Both the position numbers and the translations under genes were made by a program. Positions 11,447-23,761 of a DNA stretch of 64,000 bases are shown here, piece by piece. Each line of letters opens with the position of its first letter. The stretch's first letter is position 1. Source of the stretch: Miscanthus floridulus (taxonomy: Eukaryota > Streptophyta > Magnoliopsida > Poales > Poaceae); contig NC_089597.1 of assembly GCF_019320115.1 (NCBI RefSeq), forward strand, positions 117,806,000 to 117,869,999, read 5' to 3'. The notes below the pieces were generated by a model. The model saw nothing but the letters and a program-made list of their open reading frames with translations. It searched no databases and was not told the DNA's origin.

Positions 11447-13175
11447 ACAAAAAGGGAAAGATTAGGGTCCAAGTTATCTTAAATTTGGAATGTTTTCTCT
11501 TGTGTCAAAGATTGTAATGAGTCGTGCTTAAATAGAATTCATGCGTAGGTTCCGGGTATAAATATTGGACCCCGACTATTGTAAAAGAACACACAATCAA
11601 TCAAATACAAGTTACTTACTTTTTTGGCTCTAGCCACCCCTTAGGAGTAGGAGTAGAGTAGATCTCGGCGAGTTCTTCAGCGAGCAGGGTTGCATTAGTC
11701 TGGCCGACCTCCGACTTGTCTATAAGTACCATCATGGCTTATACTTCTGTTCGTATGGCTGCATCGATTCGGTTGACCTTCACTGCGACTCTGGTATAAG
11801 CTAGTTATCGACTCTTGTCTAGTTCAAGTACGGCTGCATCGATCCAGTCGACCTCCACTGCTCGAACTAGATTAAGGTCAAGTTATCGGCTCTATCTAAG
11901 GGTGGCATCCTTCGGGTAGATTCATTAAGATACCAATCTTGCTAATGTTTTTGCATTGTTATTGGTTTACAACAACATCAATTCACCCGGTCAAGATCGA
12001 ATTAGATCGGCCTCATATCTTTTAGATCCATCGTTCGTTTGTTACAACACGATATTATCTACCTTGAATGGCGATTTATGTTTCATTGGTTGTTTCACTT
12101 CAATCTTGATCATGCATAGTATGCAGTTAAGGCATGCATAACCTTGAAGAGGTCTGCTGGCTAGTTGAATCTAGTTTATGGTTCACCATTATGGCTGTAA
12201 CGATCCGGTTGATCCCCACTGATGGCACTATAGATTGGTGGATGCTAGTTAGTAGATTTGTTCCTAGTTAGGCGTGACCTTACCTGTTTGCTATGCCTAC
12301 ATTGGCTAAATAACTGTTTGCCTATGCGTTAACGCCTAGAACATGTTTACATGATTCCATTAAGCGTGAGTAGATCTATGTACTTTAAGGGTTTGATTCA
12401 TTGCCTTTTTCATGGCTGCATCGATCTGATCGAACCCCACTGTTAGAGATAGCGGGTTGAGTCTGATGAGTGCATAGGTTTGTTCATGTGAAACAGTCGA
12501 TTGTTCACATGCTGTAGTTCTCTTCGCCTGAATAAGCTATTTTAGCTGATTCATCCGAGCCTTCACGTATAGCATGTCTTTTGAAAAGCCTGTCGAAGTA
12601 TGAATGTCTTTGTGGATTCTTCGATTTTAGTTTGTTACTATCATCATAGCTGCCATCGATCCGGTCGAACCTCACTGTTGGTGGTAACATATTAGATTCA
12701 GAGCGTTTATAGATCCATTCATATTAGATAGTCGATTTGTTCGCATGTTATATCTTTTCTTGTTAGATTCATCGGCTCAATGATTCATACTGATAATATC
12801 CACCTAGCTGATGATTTCATTTACATATGTGTGCATTGTACCTGTCAACATAAAATCAATCGCTACCAACGAGCTTTATAGTCCGTAACAGCCAATTTCT
12901 GTGTGGGTCAGCTATTCAGTCACTCTTCCCGTCTAGCCGCTCCCAAAGTGGCACACTTGGAACTGTCTAGGCACAGATCGGTATGTTTCACCTTAAATTA
13001 CTGATAAACTTTCTCTCTTTGTCAATTGCAGGGTCAAATTGACTTGCACATCTCAGGAGGAGTACGCAGGATAGATCATCCCTATGTTGAAGCTAGGCAG
13101 ATCTCTAGTTCCATCGAGCAGACCCTTCTAGCTTGCTCGTGTGCCCGACACGATCGACACATTTTTGTGCCGACA
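11447..13175 (+). mobile_element. 5' LTR of Tat-lineage gypsy element D
   Basis: About 1.73 kb repeated in direct orientation at 20340-22053. It starts within ACAAAAAGGGAAAGATTAGG and ends GTGCCGACA. The interior contains repeated GGCTGCATCGATCCGGTCGA-type blocks. The exact left terminus is uncertain because the shared sequence does not begin with TG and I could not confirm a TSD. Confidence 0.8.
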
Positions 13176-13182
13176 CATGTTC

Positions 13183-13200
13183 TGGCATGTCCGGTAGGAC
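13183..13200 (+). promoter_or_regulatory. Primer binding site of element D
   Basis: TGGCATGTCCGGTAGGAC lies 7 bp after the LTR end. It starts with TGG and resembles the TGGCACGCCCGGTGGGAC-type sites of grass Tat elements (from memory), with likely C-to-T decay. Confidence 0.6.
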
Positions 13201-13241
13201 ACCATAATCGTCATGGTGGCTACAACAATAACAACATCCTT

Positions 13242-15609
13242 ATGGTACCTTATGAAGACCTACCTGATGGAGATAAAGATGTCATCAGCAAAGCTATAGA
13301 AGAATTTTAGAACAAGTGTTTGTTGTCCTACACCAAGACACGTGACAATACAATTGTTCAGAAATATCCACAACCAAGAGTTCTATTGCATGGGCAGACA
13401 GATGCAGATGAAGCTGAAGATAGGTGTTTCTTCGTGGAAGTTGTAAACAAATTTGTTCATGATGCCATATCAAACCATAATGAAGTTTTCTTGAACACAT
13501 TCCACAACACCATGAAAGAGGTGTTTCATGGGTTTCCAGTTGATCAGGTTGAACCGGCTTATTACAACATTCCACATCCATCTACTCAAGAGACTAATCA
13601 AACCAATACTAGCCATCAAGAAGCAGCATGTGCAACAGCCAATGGGGCAAGGTCAGAACCAGATGATTAATTTTGGCACATCAGGCCACATACCATCGTT
13701 GGCTCAAAAAATAGCACCATCAATTTAAAGGATCTATAGAGATATAGATCCTAACGTCTATAACCAGAGACTTCAAGCGGCAAACCAACAAAGGACCTAG
13801 CAGATAGAGATTCCACAGGGATATCATTATGGCATAGATTACAATACCCTTTAGATGATTCCAAATCTAGGGTACCAAGGTACCTAGAATTTCAATCCAC
13901 AAGTGGGGCAGTAGGTGTAGAGAAATTCAAATTCAAATGCTGATGAGTTGTTGCTGAGAGTGACCGAGATGATGAAGAATCAGTTCGGTTTGAAGCCAAA
14001 AGGGCAGACCCCGTACAAACACTCATATCTAGAATGGTATAATTTGGTTGCCCCTCTGACAAATTACAGGCTCCTAGAGTTTGTCAAGTTCATTGGCCAA
14101 GATAGCACAGGCACAATAGAACATGTTAGTCGTTATCTTACACAATTGGGCGAAGCATTCGTTGAAGAGGCCCATCGAGTTTGTTTCTTCTCCTTGTCAC
14201 TATCAGGGCCAACCTTCACTTGATTTTCATCACTGCCAGTTAACTCCATTGCCAATTGGGCTGACCTAGAGAAGAAGTTTCATACATATTTTTATACTAG
14301 GACAGGAGAAAAGAAGATTACCCATTTGACAACTATAAGACAGAGAACTAATGAATCGGGCACCGAATTTCTTCAGAGGTTCCGAGAGACCAGAAATTTG
14401 TGCTTTTCACTAAACTTGACTGATGATAAGCTTGCTGCTTTGGTCATTTAAGAAATATTGCCAACATGGAGAGAGAAGCTACTGGGATAAGAATTTGACA
14501 ACTTGGGTCAATTGGCTCAACGAGTGGCAGCACTCGATAGCCAATTCTAGAGTATGCGCAGAGATACCTGATTCTAGAAAAGTACCACAATGGCCGAAGC
14601 CTATATTCCATATTCAGTCGATGATGGCTATGAGGATGATGAAGAAGAGGTTGCCATGGCCGAATGGAATTGGGGTAAGAAGACAGTAATGGTGTCAAAT
14701 CCTTCGAGAAGAGGAGTCAAGGAGAGCTATGACTTTGACGTCATGAAATTGGACAAGCTCTTTGATTTCTTGCTTGGGAAGGGGCAGATCAAGTTGCCTG
14801 ATAATCATGTTATGTTGTCCCCTGATCAGTTGAAGAATAAGAAGTTCTACAAGTTTCATAACGCTACATCCCATTCTACCAAAGAATGCAAAATTTTTCA
14901 GCAGCATATACAGAGGGCTATTCAGCAAGGAAGGCTTAAATTCGACACACCTCGGAAAATGAAAGTTGATGATAATCCTTTCCTAGGAGATCAGAACATG
15001 GTCAATGCTAGGTTGCTCAAAGGAAAGACTAAGGTCCTGATATCAACCAGATCAAGAGAAACTAGAATAGTCGATCCCGAGATGCAAATATCGACTGATG
15101 AATACAGAGAAATTAAAAGATGTCGCGACAAGCAAAAGAGCCAATATGAGCAGGGAGAAACGTCAAAAGATGGGGCGATAAAGCCACATGTCACATCTCG
15201 AATTTTGTTGAATAAATGGCAGCGGTAGAAAGAAAAAGATTATCAGCGTTGGTTAGAAGAGTAAGAATACCAGCATCAACAGGAAAAAGAGAGGTATGAA
15301 AGAAAGCAAGCCAAATCGTATTGGAATTGTCCTTTCTTCAGACATTGCTGAAACAAAGGTTTGAAGTTGCCTACTAGAAATAACTATCCAGAGTGCAGCG
15401 AACAATATTGGGAGTTTAGCCAATCTCAAGCCAACCTCTGGTCTATTCATGCTCAAGATGTGTATCATCATAATAACATGGATCGGCGCTTAAAAATAGA
15501 AGTGTTCACAATCGGTTTGGAAAACGAGTTGCTGATCAAAACTGGGCTGATTATGAAAAAGAAAATAATAAGGGAGAATATGTTTGGCAGGAAGGCCAAT
15601 GGTGTCTAA
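13242..15609 (+). pseudogene. gag: gag of Tat-lineage gypsy element D, degenerate
   Basis: Reading frames in series look like one decayed Gag: an N-terminal part from MVPYEDLPDGDKDV (13242), a central capsid-like part from about 13948 to 14560 containing FTWFSSLP, then FHTYFYT and TEFLQRFRETRNLCFSLNL, and a C-terminal part from 14590 with an acidic stretch and the KFHNATSHSTKECKIF block, a knuckle-like remnant. It is interrupted by stops, many being TAA or TAG where CAA, CAG or TGG is expected in the family, and by frameshifts. Intact Gag would form the particle. It lies directly downstream of the LTR and primer binding site and upstream of protease in the usual order. Confidence 0.75.
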
Positions 15610-15689
15610 GAGGTCTAACAAGAAGCTAGAAAAGAAGAATGCGACGCCTAAGGAATAGAGAGCTAGAATAGGCTCAGGTGTCTAGTAAA

Positions 15690-16420
15690 CCTCAAGTATG
15701 GCGTGCTAAGCAAACAGCTGATAGAAGGCAACCATCGGCTAGTATTCAAATGACTTTTTTGTTACCATCCGAGTTCAGAGCTCTAGTGGATCAAGAAATT
15801 TACTCAGATTTTGATGAATCGGAGTATGAGTTGCCAAGTTGACAGTTATACAGCAGGCTATATTTGATAAACCAGTCAAGTATCGGCACTTAAAAGCTTT
15901 ATATGTAAAATGTTTTGTTGATGGGAAGCCGATAAATAAGATGTTGGTGGATGGAGGTGCTTCTGTCAATCTTATGCCTTACACCACTTTTCGTAAACTT
16001 GGCAAGGGACCAGGAGATCTGATTAAGACCGACATGATACTTAAGGACTTTGGGGGTAATGCGTCTAAGACCTAGGGGGCAATGAACGTCAAGCTGACAA
16101 TCGGGAGTAAGACTCCACTCACTGCGTTCTTCATCATCGATGGAAAAAGGTCATACAGTTTGCTCCTTGGTTGTGATTGGATTCATGCAAGCTGTTGTGT
16201 GCCATCAACCATGCATCAGTGTTTGATTCAATGGCATGGAGATGATGTTGAGCTGGTTCGCGCTGATGAGTTTATGAGTATCGCAACAGTCGATCCTGCC
16301 TTTTGGGAGCTGGAAGACTTTGAATGCTTTTCTAGCAAGTTATGGGAAGGAAGCTTCATTAGAATTAATAATGAAAGTCAACAGCCGATCCAAGCAGTCG
16401 TCTTTGAAAATTTGTTTTAA
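15690..16420 (+). pseudogene. Aspartic protease region of element D
   Basis: The frame holds the retropepsin-like active-site block MLVDGGASVNLMP near 15940-15980 and the downstream LLLGCDWIHA block near 16165-16190, as in Tat-lineage gypsy proteases. There is a stop at about 16073 between the two blocks and a further stop at 16418. It would process the Gag-Pol polyprotein. It lies upstream of reverse transcriptase, the normal Ty3/gypsy order. Confidence 0.75.
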
Positions 16421-16542
16421 TGGATAATCCAATAGATGGTACAGATGGCAAACTAGGACATGGCTTCACGTCAGTCGATGAATTAGAAGAGGTAGATATT
16501 GGTTCTTGAGATAGGCCTAGGCCAACGTATGTAACTGCCAAG

Positions 16543-17480
16543 TTGGATCCTAAGTATAAGCGAGAGTTAGTCAAGTTATTGAAGGAATTTAAAGACTATT
16601 TTGCTTGGGAATACTATGAGATGCCTGGTCTAGACCGATCGATTGTTGAACATCGATTGCCAATCAAACCTGGATATCGGCCATTTAAACAAGCTCCGAG
16701 GAGATTCAACCCAAACATGCTTGATGATATCAAAAAGGAGACTGAAAGGTTACTGGAGGCAAAGTTTATCCAACCATACCAATATACGGACTAGATATCG
16801 GATGTTGTCCCTGTGTATAAGAAGAATGGAAAGTTAAGAGTTTGCATTGATTTCAGAGATCTGAACAAGGCCACACCCATGGATGGTTATCCGATGCCAA
16901 TAGCCGATATGTTGGTAGACGCAGCAGCCAGGCACAAGGTTATTAGCTTCATGGATGGTAATGAGGATATAACCAAATTTTCATGGCTAAGGAAGACATA
17001 GCAAAGACCGCTTTTAGGTGCCCTGGCGCAATTGGTTTATTTGAGTGGGTTGTGATGACCTTTGGTCTGAAGAATGCCGGTGCAACTTATCAAAGGGCAA
17101 TGACCTATATTTTTCATAAGTTTATTGGTAGGATTGTTGAAATCTACATTGATGATGTAATAATAAAATTCAAGGGGTACAAAGAGCATCTGGCTGATTT
17201 GCGGGAGACTCTGGAATGCACAAGAAAATATGGTCTAAAGATGAATCCTAATAAGTGTGCCTTTGGAGTATTAGCTGGACAATTCTTGGGTTTCATGGTC
17301 CACGAGAGAGGAATCGAAGTTGGTCAAAAAAGTATGAAAGCAATTGATGAGGCAGTTCTCCCAACTACTAAAACAAAGTTACAATCTTTGCTTGGTAAGA
17401 TTAATTTTATCAGAAGATTCATTTTAAATTTATCAGAAAGAGTTCTGTCATTTTCTCCCTTGTTGAAGTTGAAAAAATGA
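16543..17480 (+). pseudogene. Reverse transcriptase of element D
   Basis: Conserved RT blocks in order: HRLPIKPGYRPFKQAPRRFN (near 16650), VVPVYKKNGKLRVCIDFRDLN (near 16800-16865), the FRCPGAIGLFEWVVMTFGLK block (near 17010-17070) and the catalytic YIDDV box near 17145. There is an in-frame TAG at about 16793 where TGG is expected and a frameshift near 16960-16985 that separates the finger and palm regions. The thumb and connection region runs to FIRRFI. Ty3/gypsy identity is clear; activity is not possible as it stands. Confidence 0.85.
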
Positions 17481-17499
17481 TCAAGAATTTAAGTGGGGT

Positions 17500-18375
17500 G
17501 ACATACAACAAAAGGCATTTGAGGACATAAAAGAATATATAAAATGTCCACCTATATTGGTCCCTCCTCGGTAAGATAAGCCTTTTAAGTTGTACATATC
17601 GGCCGATGACAAAATAATTGGATCGGCCTTGATGCAAGAGTTTAAAGGAAAAGAGCGAGTTATTTTCTATCTGAGTAGAAGACTTCTGGATCTAGAAACA
17701 AGATATTCTCCCACCGAAAAGTTATGTTTATGCTTATATTTCTCTTGCACTAAGTTGCGACACTACTTATTATCGGCCGAGTGTACGGTTGTTTCCAAGG
17801 CTGATGTGATCAAGCACATGTTATCAATGCCAATACTTAATGGGAGAGTTGGAAAGTGGATTCTTGCGTTGTTAGAATTTGACTTGAGGTACAAATCGGC
17901 TAAAGCAGTCAAAGGATAAGTAATGGCCGATTTTGTCACCCAGCATCATAAGCCAATTGTTGGCTATGTGGAGCCGGTACCATGGACGTTGTTCTTTGAT
18001 AGGTCATCATGCAAGCAAGGTGATGGCATTGACATTGTTATTACTTCACCTCAAGGGGCAAGTTTCGAGTTTGCTCTTCCGACTGAACCAATGATTACCA
18101 ACAACCAAGCGGAATATGAAGCTATTCTTAAGGGACTTCAACTTCTTCATGAAGTAAAGGCCGAAGCAATTGAAATATTTGGAGATTCATAGTTAATTAT
18201 TAATCAGTTGATCGTTCTATATGAGTGTAAAGAAGATACTCTGAGAGGATACTATGATGAGTGCCAAAGGTTGCTCAGGGAATTTCTTCATGTCTCTTTT
18301 CAACATATTTCGAGAGCACAGAATCAAGAGCCTAATCATTTAGCTCAAAGTGTGTTAGGTTATCGAATGTTTTAA
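17500..18375 (+). pseudogene. RNase H plus second (archaeal-type) RNase H of element D
   Basis: The first RNase H shows LYISADDKIIGSALMQEF (about 17590) and FYLSRRLLDLETRYSPTEKL. After a TAA at about 17917 a second RNase H-like domain follows, with WTLFFDRSSCKQGDGIDIV (about 17970), ITNNQAEYEAILKGLQ (about 18095), and a TAG replacing the residue after FGDS at 18190. The second domain is the additional, archaeal-type RNase H that marks the plant Tat lineage. It continues to NHLAQSVLGYRMF at about 18373. Confidence 0.8.
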
Positions 18376-18429
18376 GAAGTCTTGAGTAGTGAAACCTCGA
18401 ACGATGATTGGAGAGTTGAAATAGCCGAT

Positions 18430-19667
18430 TACCTTAGGAATCTGTCATAGAAAGTTGCCAGAAAGCTAAGATATAAATCGACTAAGTATGTTTTATTGGA
18501 TGATCAGCCATATTATAAAACAGTCGATGGGGTGTTGCTCAAATGCTTAAATCAAGAGGAAGCTAAGGTGTTGATAGATGAAGTGCATGAAGGGATATGT
18601 GGGGCTCATCAATCGACTTATAAGATGAAATGGATTATTCGCAGAACTGGATATTTTTGGCCAACAATATTGGAAGACTATTTTGAATATTATAAGGGGT
18701 GCCAGGACTATCAATGTTTTGGTAATGTCCAGAAATCGTCTACATCAGTTATGAATCAAATAATCAAACCATGGTCATTTCGAGGCTGGGGAATTGATTT
18801 AATTGGCTAGATTTTTCCGCCCTCAAGTAAAAGACATAAGTTCATATTGGTAGCAACAGATTACTTCACTAAGTGGGTTAAGGCAATTCCTTTGAAGATG
18901 GTAACCTCAAAGAACATGGCTGATTTTGTCAAGGAGCATATTGTGTATCGTTTTGGGATTCCTCAAACTATCACTACCGATCAAGGGACAATATTCACAT
19001 CAGAGGAGTTTGGAGATTTTGCTGCCAGTATGGGAATTAAGCTATTAAATTCTTCTCCTTACTATGGTCAGGCTAATGGCTAGGCAGAGGCGACCAATCA
19101 TATTATGATTAAGCTGATCAAGGAAAAGATTGAGGAGCAGCCAAGGAAGTGGCATTCGACGCTTAATGAGGCATTATGGGCATATAGAATGGCCTATAAT
19201 GGATCGATTAAAATGTCACCTTATGAACTTGTGTATGGCCATAATGCAGTCCTTGCTTGGGAAGTTCAAACTGGATCGAGGCGTGTTACGTTGCAAAATA
19301 ATTTGTCAGCTGAAGTCTACAAGAATCTTATGATAGACGACATAGAGGACTTGAGTTGCTACCGGCTGCGTCCTCTTGAGAATATCGAAGCCAATAAACT
19401 AAGGGTTGCAAAATATTATAATAAAAAGTCAAGAGCAAGCAATTTTCTGAAGGAGACTTGGTCTAGAAAGTGAAATTACCGATCGGGTCAAAAGATAGCA
19501 AGTTCGGCAAATGGACACCTAATTGGGAAGGACCTTATCGAATTAAACGTTGTGTGCATGGTAATGCTTATATTTTGGAGACACTAAGAGGAGAGGAAGA
19601 ATTTGGCAGAGCAATCAATGGGAAATATCTGAAGAAATATTATCCTAGCGTTTGGATTAATACTTGA
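18430..19667 (+). pseudogene. Integrase of element D
   Basis: An N-terminal zinc-binding region (HEGICGAHQSTYKM, then CQDYQCFG) precedes the DDE core: first Asp in [10 protein letters not shown] (about 18850), second in [15 protein letters not shown] (about 18980), Glu in GQANG-stop-AEATNHI (about 19080). The stop just before the Glu block is TAG where Q is expected. The core continues through WHSTLNEALWAYR and SPYELVYGHNAVL. After a frameshift at about 19470 the C-terminal domain (GPYRIKRCVHGNAYILETL) ends at 19667. Integrase would insert the cDNA. Confidence 0.85.
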
Positions 19668-19921
19668 CAACCGATTTATTCAGTCGTTGGCTCTAATAGC
19701 TGACACCAGAAGGGTATCGCCTCTAGTATAAAAAATAAACCCGAAAGCATAGAAGCCGGTATGATATGTATCACCTATAAGAACAAAGCAAACATGGATA
19801 GATTGATGCATGGAATATGAAGTACGAAGCAAAAGAAATCACTTAAGACGAAGAAATTGTTTGCTAATATCACCTATTACAAACTACAGGCTAAAAACAC
19901 TTTGTTTACTATATCATCAGA
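19668..19921 (+). mobile_element. Element D, spacer between integrase and antisense ORF
   Basis: About 250 bp without a coding frame or recognisable motif. Confidence 0.5.
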
Positions 19922-20371
19922 CTAGGAAGTAAGGGCTATAGAGTTGGCGGTATCAAAGAAATCCTCGACCAAGTGCTCATGATCCCCAGGGTGTGCTACA
20001 GCTAGAAAACCATGGGGAAGAAGCCGAAGCTCATGACCAGAATGGGCTTGCGTAGCCACCAACGCCATGGCAACACCATGATAGATGCCATGTAGGGCAA
20101 CCTCCCTGACACGGTTCAGGATGTCATATAGGCGAACTGCTGGGATGGCAACTCTGGCATTGATGAATCCCGCCATGTACTTCGCACCTGATTGCAGGCT
20201 TTCTAGCTGAGCCGATAGATCTAAAAAGATTCAAAGGGGAGATGATCAGGATCTTGAAGATAAAATTAAGAAGAGATAGAGAGTTGTGGTAGACAGCTCA
20301 CCTGTAATTCTGGCCTCGGCCTCAGCCAAACTATCCTCCACAAAAAGGGAAAGATTAGGGTCCAAGTTATC
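19922..20371 (-). CDS. Antisense, apparently spliced ORF of Tat element D (unknown function)
   Basis: On the strand opposite to gag-pol there is an ORF that reads cleanly only if an 81-bp intron (20221-20301) is removed. The donor is G/GTGAGC and the acceptor TTTTTAG. Exon 2 runs 20220-19922 and ends in TAG; exon 1 runs from at least 20302 to 20371. Across the junction the peptide is AEARIT-DLSAQLESLQSG, then VAIPAVRLYDILNRVREVAL and a C-terminal part ending NSIALTS. The frame crosses the 3' LTR border (20340) and stays open to a stop at 20372-20374, with no ATG in that stretch; the first internal ATG is at 20176. Antisense ORFs between pol and the 3' LTR are known in Tat elements such as Grande. 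The function is not known to me. The AEAR-LSAQLESLQ part could form a coiled coil. Confidence 0.5.
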
Positions 20372-22053
20372 TTAAATTAGGAATGTTTTCTCTTGTGTCA
20401 AAGATTGTAATGAGTCATGCTTAAATAGGATTCATGCATAGGTTCCGGGTATAAATATTGGACCCTGGCTATTGTAAAGGACACATAATTAATCAAATAC
20501 AAGTTACTTACTTTTTCGGCTCCGGCCAACCCTTAGGAGTAGGAGTAGAGTAGATCTCGGTGAGTTCTTCAGCGAGTAGGGCTGCATCGGTTCGGCCGAC
20601 CTTCGGCTTGTCTGTAAGTACCGTCATGGCTTATACTTCTGTTCATACGGCTACATCGATCCGGTCGACCTCTACTGTGACTCTGGTATAAGCTAGTTAT
20701 TGACTCTTGTCTAGTTTAAGTACGGCTGCATCGATCCGGTCGACCTCCACTGCTCGAAATAGATTAAGGTCAAGTTATCGGCTCTATCTAAGGGTGGCAT
20801 CCTTCGGGTAGATTCATTAAGTTACCAATCTTGCTGATGTTTTTTCATTGTTATTAGTTTACAGCAACATCAATTCGCCCGGTCGAGATCGAATTAGATT
20901 GGCCTCATATCCTTTAGATCCATCGTTTGTTTGTTACAACACGATATTATCTACCTTGAATGACGGTTTATGTTTCATTGGCTATTTCACTTTGATCTTG
21001 ATCGTGCATAGTACACGGTTAAGGCATGTACAACCTTGAAGAGGTCTGCTGGCTAGTTGAATCTAGTTTATGGTTCACCATTATGGCTATAACGATCCGG
21101 TTGATCCCCAATGATGGCAATGTAGATTGGAGGATGCTAGTTAGTATATTTGTTCCTGGTTAGGCGTGATCCTAACCTGTTTGCTATGCCTGCATTCGGC
21201 TAAATAGCCGATCGCCTATGCGTTAACGCCTATAGCATGTTTACATGATTTCGTTAAGTGTGAGTAGATCTATGTTACTTTAAGGGTTTGATTCGTTGTC
21301 TTTTTCATAGGCTGCATCGATCTGGTCGAATCCCCACTGTTAGAGATAGCGGGTTGAGTCTGAGGAGTCCATAGGTTTGTTCACAGTGAAATAGTCGATT
21401 GTTCATACGCTGTAGTTCTTTTCACCTAAATCGGCTATTTTAGCCGATTCATCCGAAGCCTTCACGTATAGCATGTCTTTCGAAAAGTCCTGTCGAAGTA
21501 CAGATGTCTTTGCGATTCTTCGGCTTTAGTTTGTTACTATCATCATAGCTGCCATCGATCTGGTCGAACCTACTATGTTGGTGGTAACATATTAGATTCA
21601 GAGCGTCTATAGATTCCGTTCGTATTAGATAGTTGAATTTGTTCGCATGTTATATCTCTCTTGTTAGATTCATTGGCTCAATGATTCATACTAATAATAT
21701 CCAACTAGCTGATGATCTCATTTACATATGCGTGCACTATACCTGTCAACATAAAATCAATCGCTACCAACGAGCTTTATAGTCCATAACAGCCGATTTC
21801 TGTGCGGATCGGCTATTCAGTCGCTCTTCCTATCTGGCCGCTTCTGAAGTGGCATACTTGGAACTGTCTAGGCACAGACCTGCATGTTCCACCTTAAATT
21901 ACAGATAAACTTTCTCTCATTGTCAATTACAGAGTCAAATTGACTGGCATGTCTTGGGAGGAGTATGCAGGATCGATCATCTCTAGCTCCATCGAGTAAA
22001 CCCTTTCGGCTTGCTCATGTGCCCGGCACGATCGACATATTTTCGTGCCGATA
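20340..22053 (+). mobile_element. 3' LTR of element D
   Basis: About 1.71 kb direct repeat of 11447-13175, ending GTGCCGATA at 22053. Relative to the 5' copy there are many substitutions and small indels, so D is not young. Confidence 0.8.
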
Positions 22054-23761
22054 GAAACAGATCACCATCTTCCTTTAGTCAAGTCAATTGGAGAAACTTT
22101 TTAAGATTTGTGAAAACAAAACATAACTTACCTTCTCCTTTCGTAGTACTCTCAAATCACTTAATATATGCAGCATTTTTGGATCCTTACCAAGGCGTTG
22201 ATGTTCTTGCCTTCTTTTTACCTACTTCTTAAAAGCTTATGTGGAGCTCAGGTAGGGATAAATATGAGAACATACTTGCATTGCATATATTGTAAAGTCA
22301 AAATAAGGATCCAAGGAGAAAAATGTTATACTCTTAGATCAAGATGATGCATGTGTGCGGAATGTATATATATGGTGGCTAACCTAATTTTACTATCCTC
22401 CTTGAAACACATCTCTCTTGTTGAAACTTTGAAACTTTTACGAGAAAACATGGGCTATCTTATTCATCTTTCTTTCTTTTCTTTTTTTCAGGCGGGCATC
22501 AAAGTATACATTGTTTTAAATATCTTGGACACTTGTCCATTTTTTCAATTCTTTTTCCATTTTTCTTTCTTTCATGAAAAACTCTTGCATAGCCCATGCC
22601 TCTTTTTCTGCAATTAAAACTTTTCAAGAGAGACATTTGCAAGGACTTGGAGCATTTATCCTAACAAACATATTTTTGTGTCTACTCCCGGTGTAGGAGT
22701 AGATCATTTTTGGGTGGATGGAAGACATATTTTTGCGTACCCCCAATGTAGGAGCAGCACATAAATGTACGTAATCTTGATCTTAGGGAGCATGATAAAT
22801 TTCTCAACAAGGGTCACAAGGTTTGACCAAACTCAACACAATAGCAAGTAGTATATGTAGAAGGTTTTCTAGTCTATCATATTTGGCTCTGATAGGACTA
22901 TTGCTTTACCACAAAGGAGAGGTGTAGCTATTCATTTTACTTTTTGAAATAAAATTCTCCAATAACGAGACATCAAGAATCAAGTTCTCATTATTCTACT
23001 ATATCTCATTCCACAACAACTTAAGTAACATGGGGTCCCTAATAATAAGTTCTCAATAGTAGCAAGACTTCTAGGAAAAGTATTATATGAGTCTATCCTT
23101 AAGTCATGACTGAAATAATCTTTCCTCAAGTTTTAAAGTTGTTTTATCAAAGGATTTTCATTATGATTCGAAAGGAAAGCGAAAACATGTGAGAATAGAT
23201 CATATAGGACTCAAACCTGACCAGTGGATGAAACATGAGGCAAGGCGGCACTGGGCTAGGCCGACCGGCATATGTAGGAGGTCGGGTGGCCCACTCTCAG
23301 GCCCTATTTCGGTCCAACTTTGGCAAGCGTGGTATTTGGTCCATTGCTTTCTAAATTTCAGTGATTTTTGCGTTCGGATCTCATTTCATTATCATGGTGT
23401 GCTTCCCCCACAGCTGGTTTCTTGTTTTCCTTCATGCACAACATGTGGAGACAAACATATACAAAGAAATAGAGAGCAGGTAGAATTAACAAAATTCTAT
23501 TGATAAGGCACTTTATTACACAATTCAACCTAAACACAAACTTTCAATTGGCCAGCACAAACTTCAACCTACCTAACCCTCTGAGCTAAGCAAACAACCT
23601 AAACATTGACCTAATTTGTGCCCTATCGATCCACAACCTAACTCTTAATTCTTAAACTTGTCTTGATGGACAACGTAGCGACTTAAGATAGTAAGCTCAT
23701 ATTTTATGTTCCTATGATGGATGTGCTCTTTATCGATCCTATGCTGCATAGCAATGGTTGG
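22054..23761 (-). mobile_element. Element A internal region between its 3' end and the downstream ORF
   Basis: AT-rich sequence of element A, resuming after D. It has T-rich runs around 22470-22600. No supported coding frame was found. A short GC-richer block near 23230-23310 resembles the GGTCGGCCGACC part of A's LTR. Confidence 0.5.

Noticed and set aside
14444..15194. Minus-strand frames across element D gag
   Set aside because: Shadows of the plus-strand gag, which carries the recognisable motifs.
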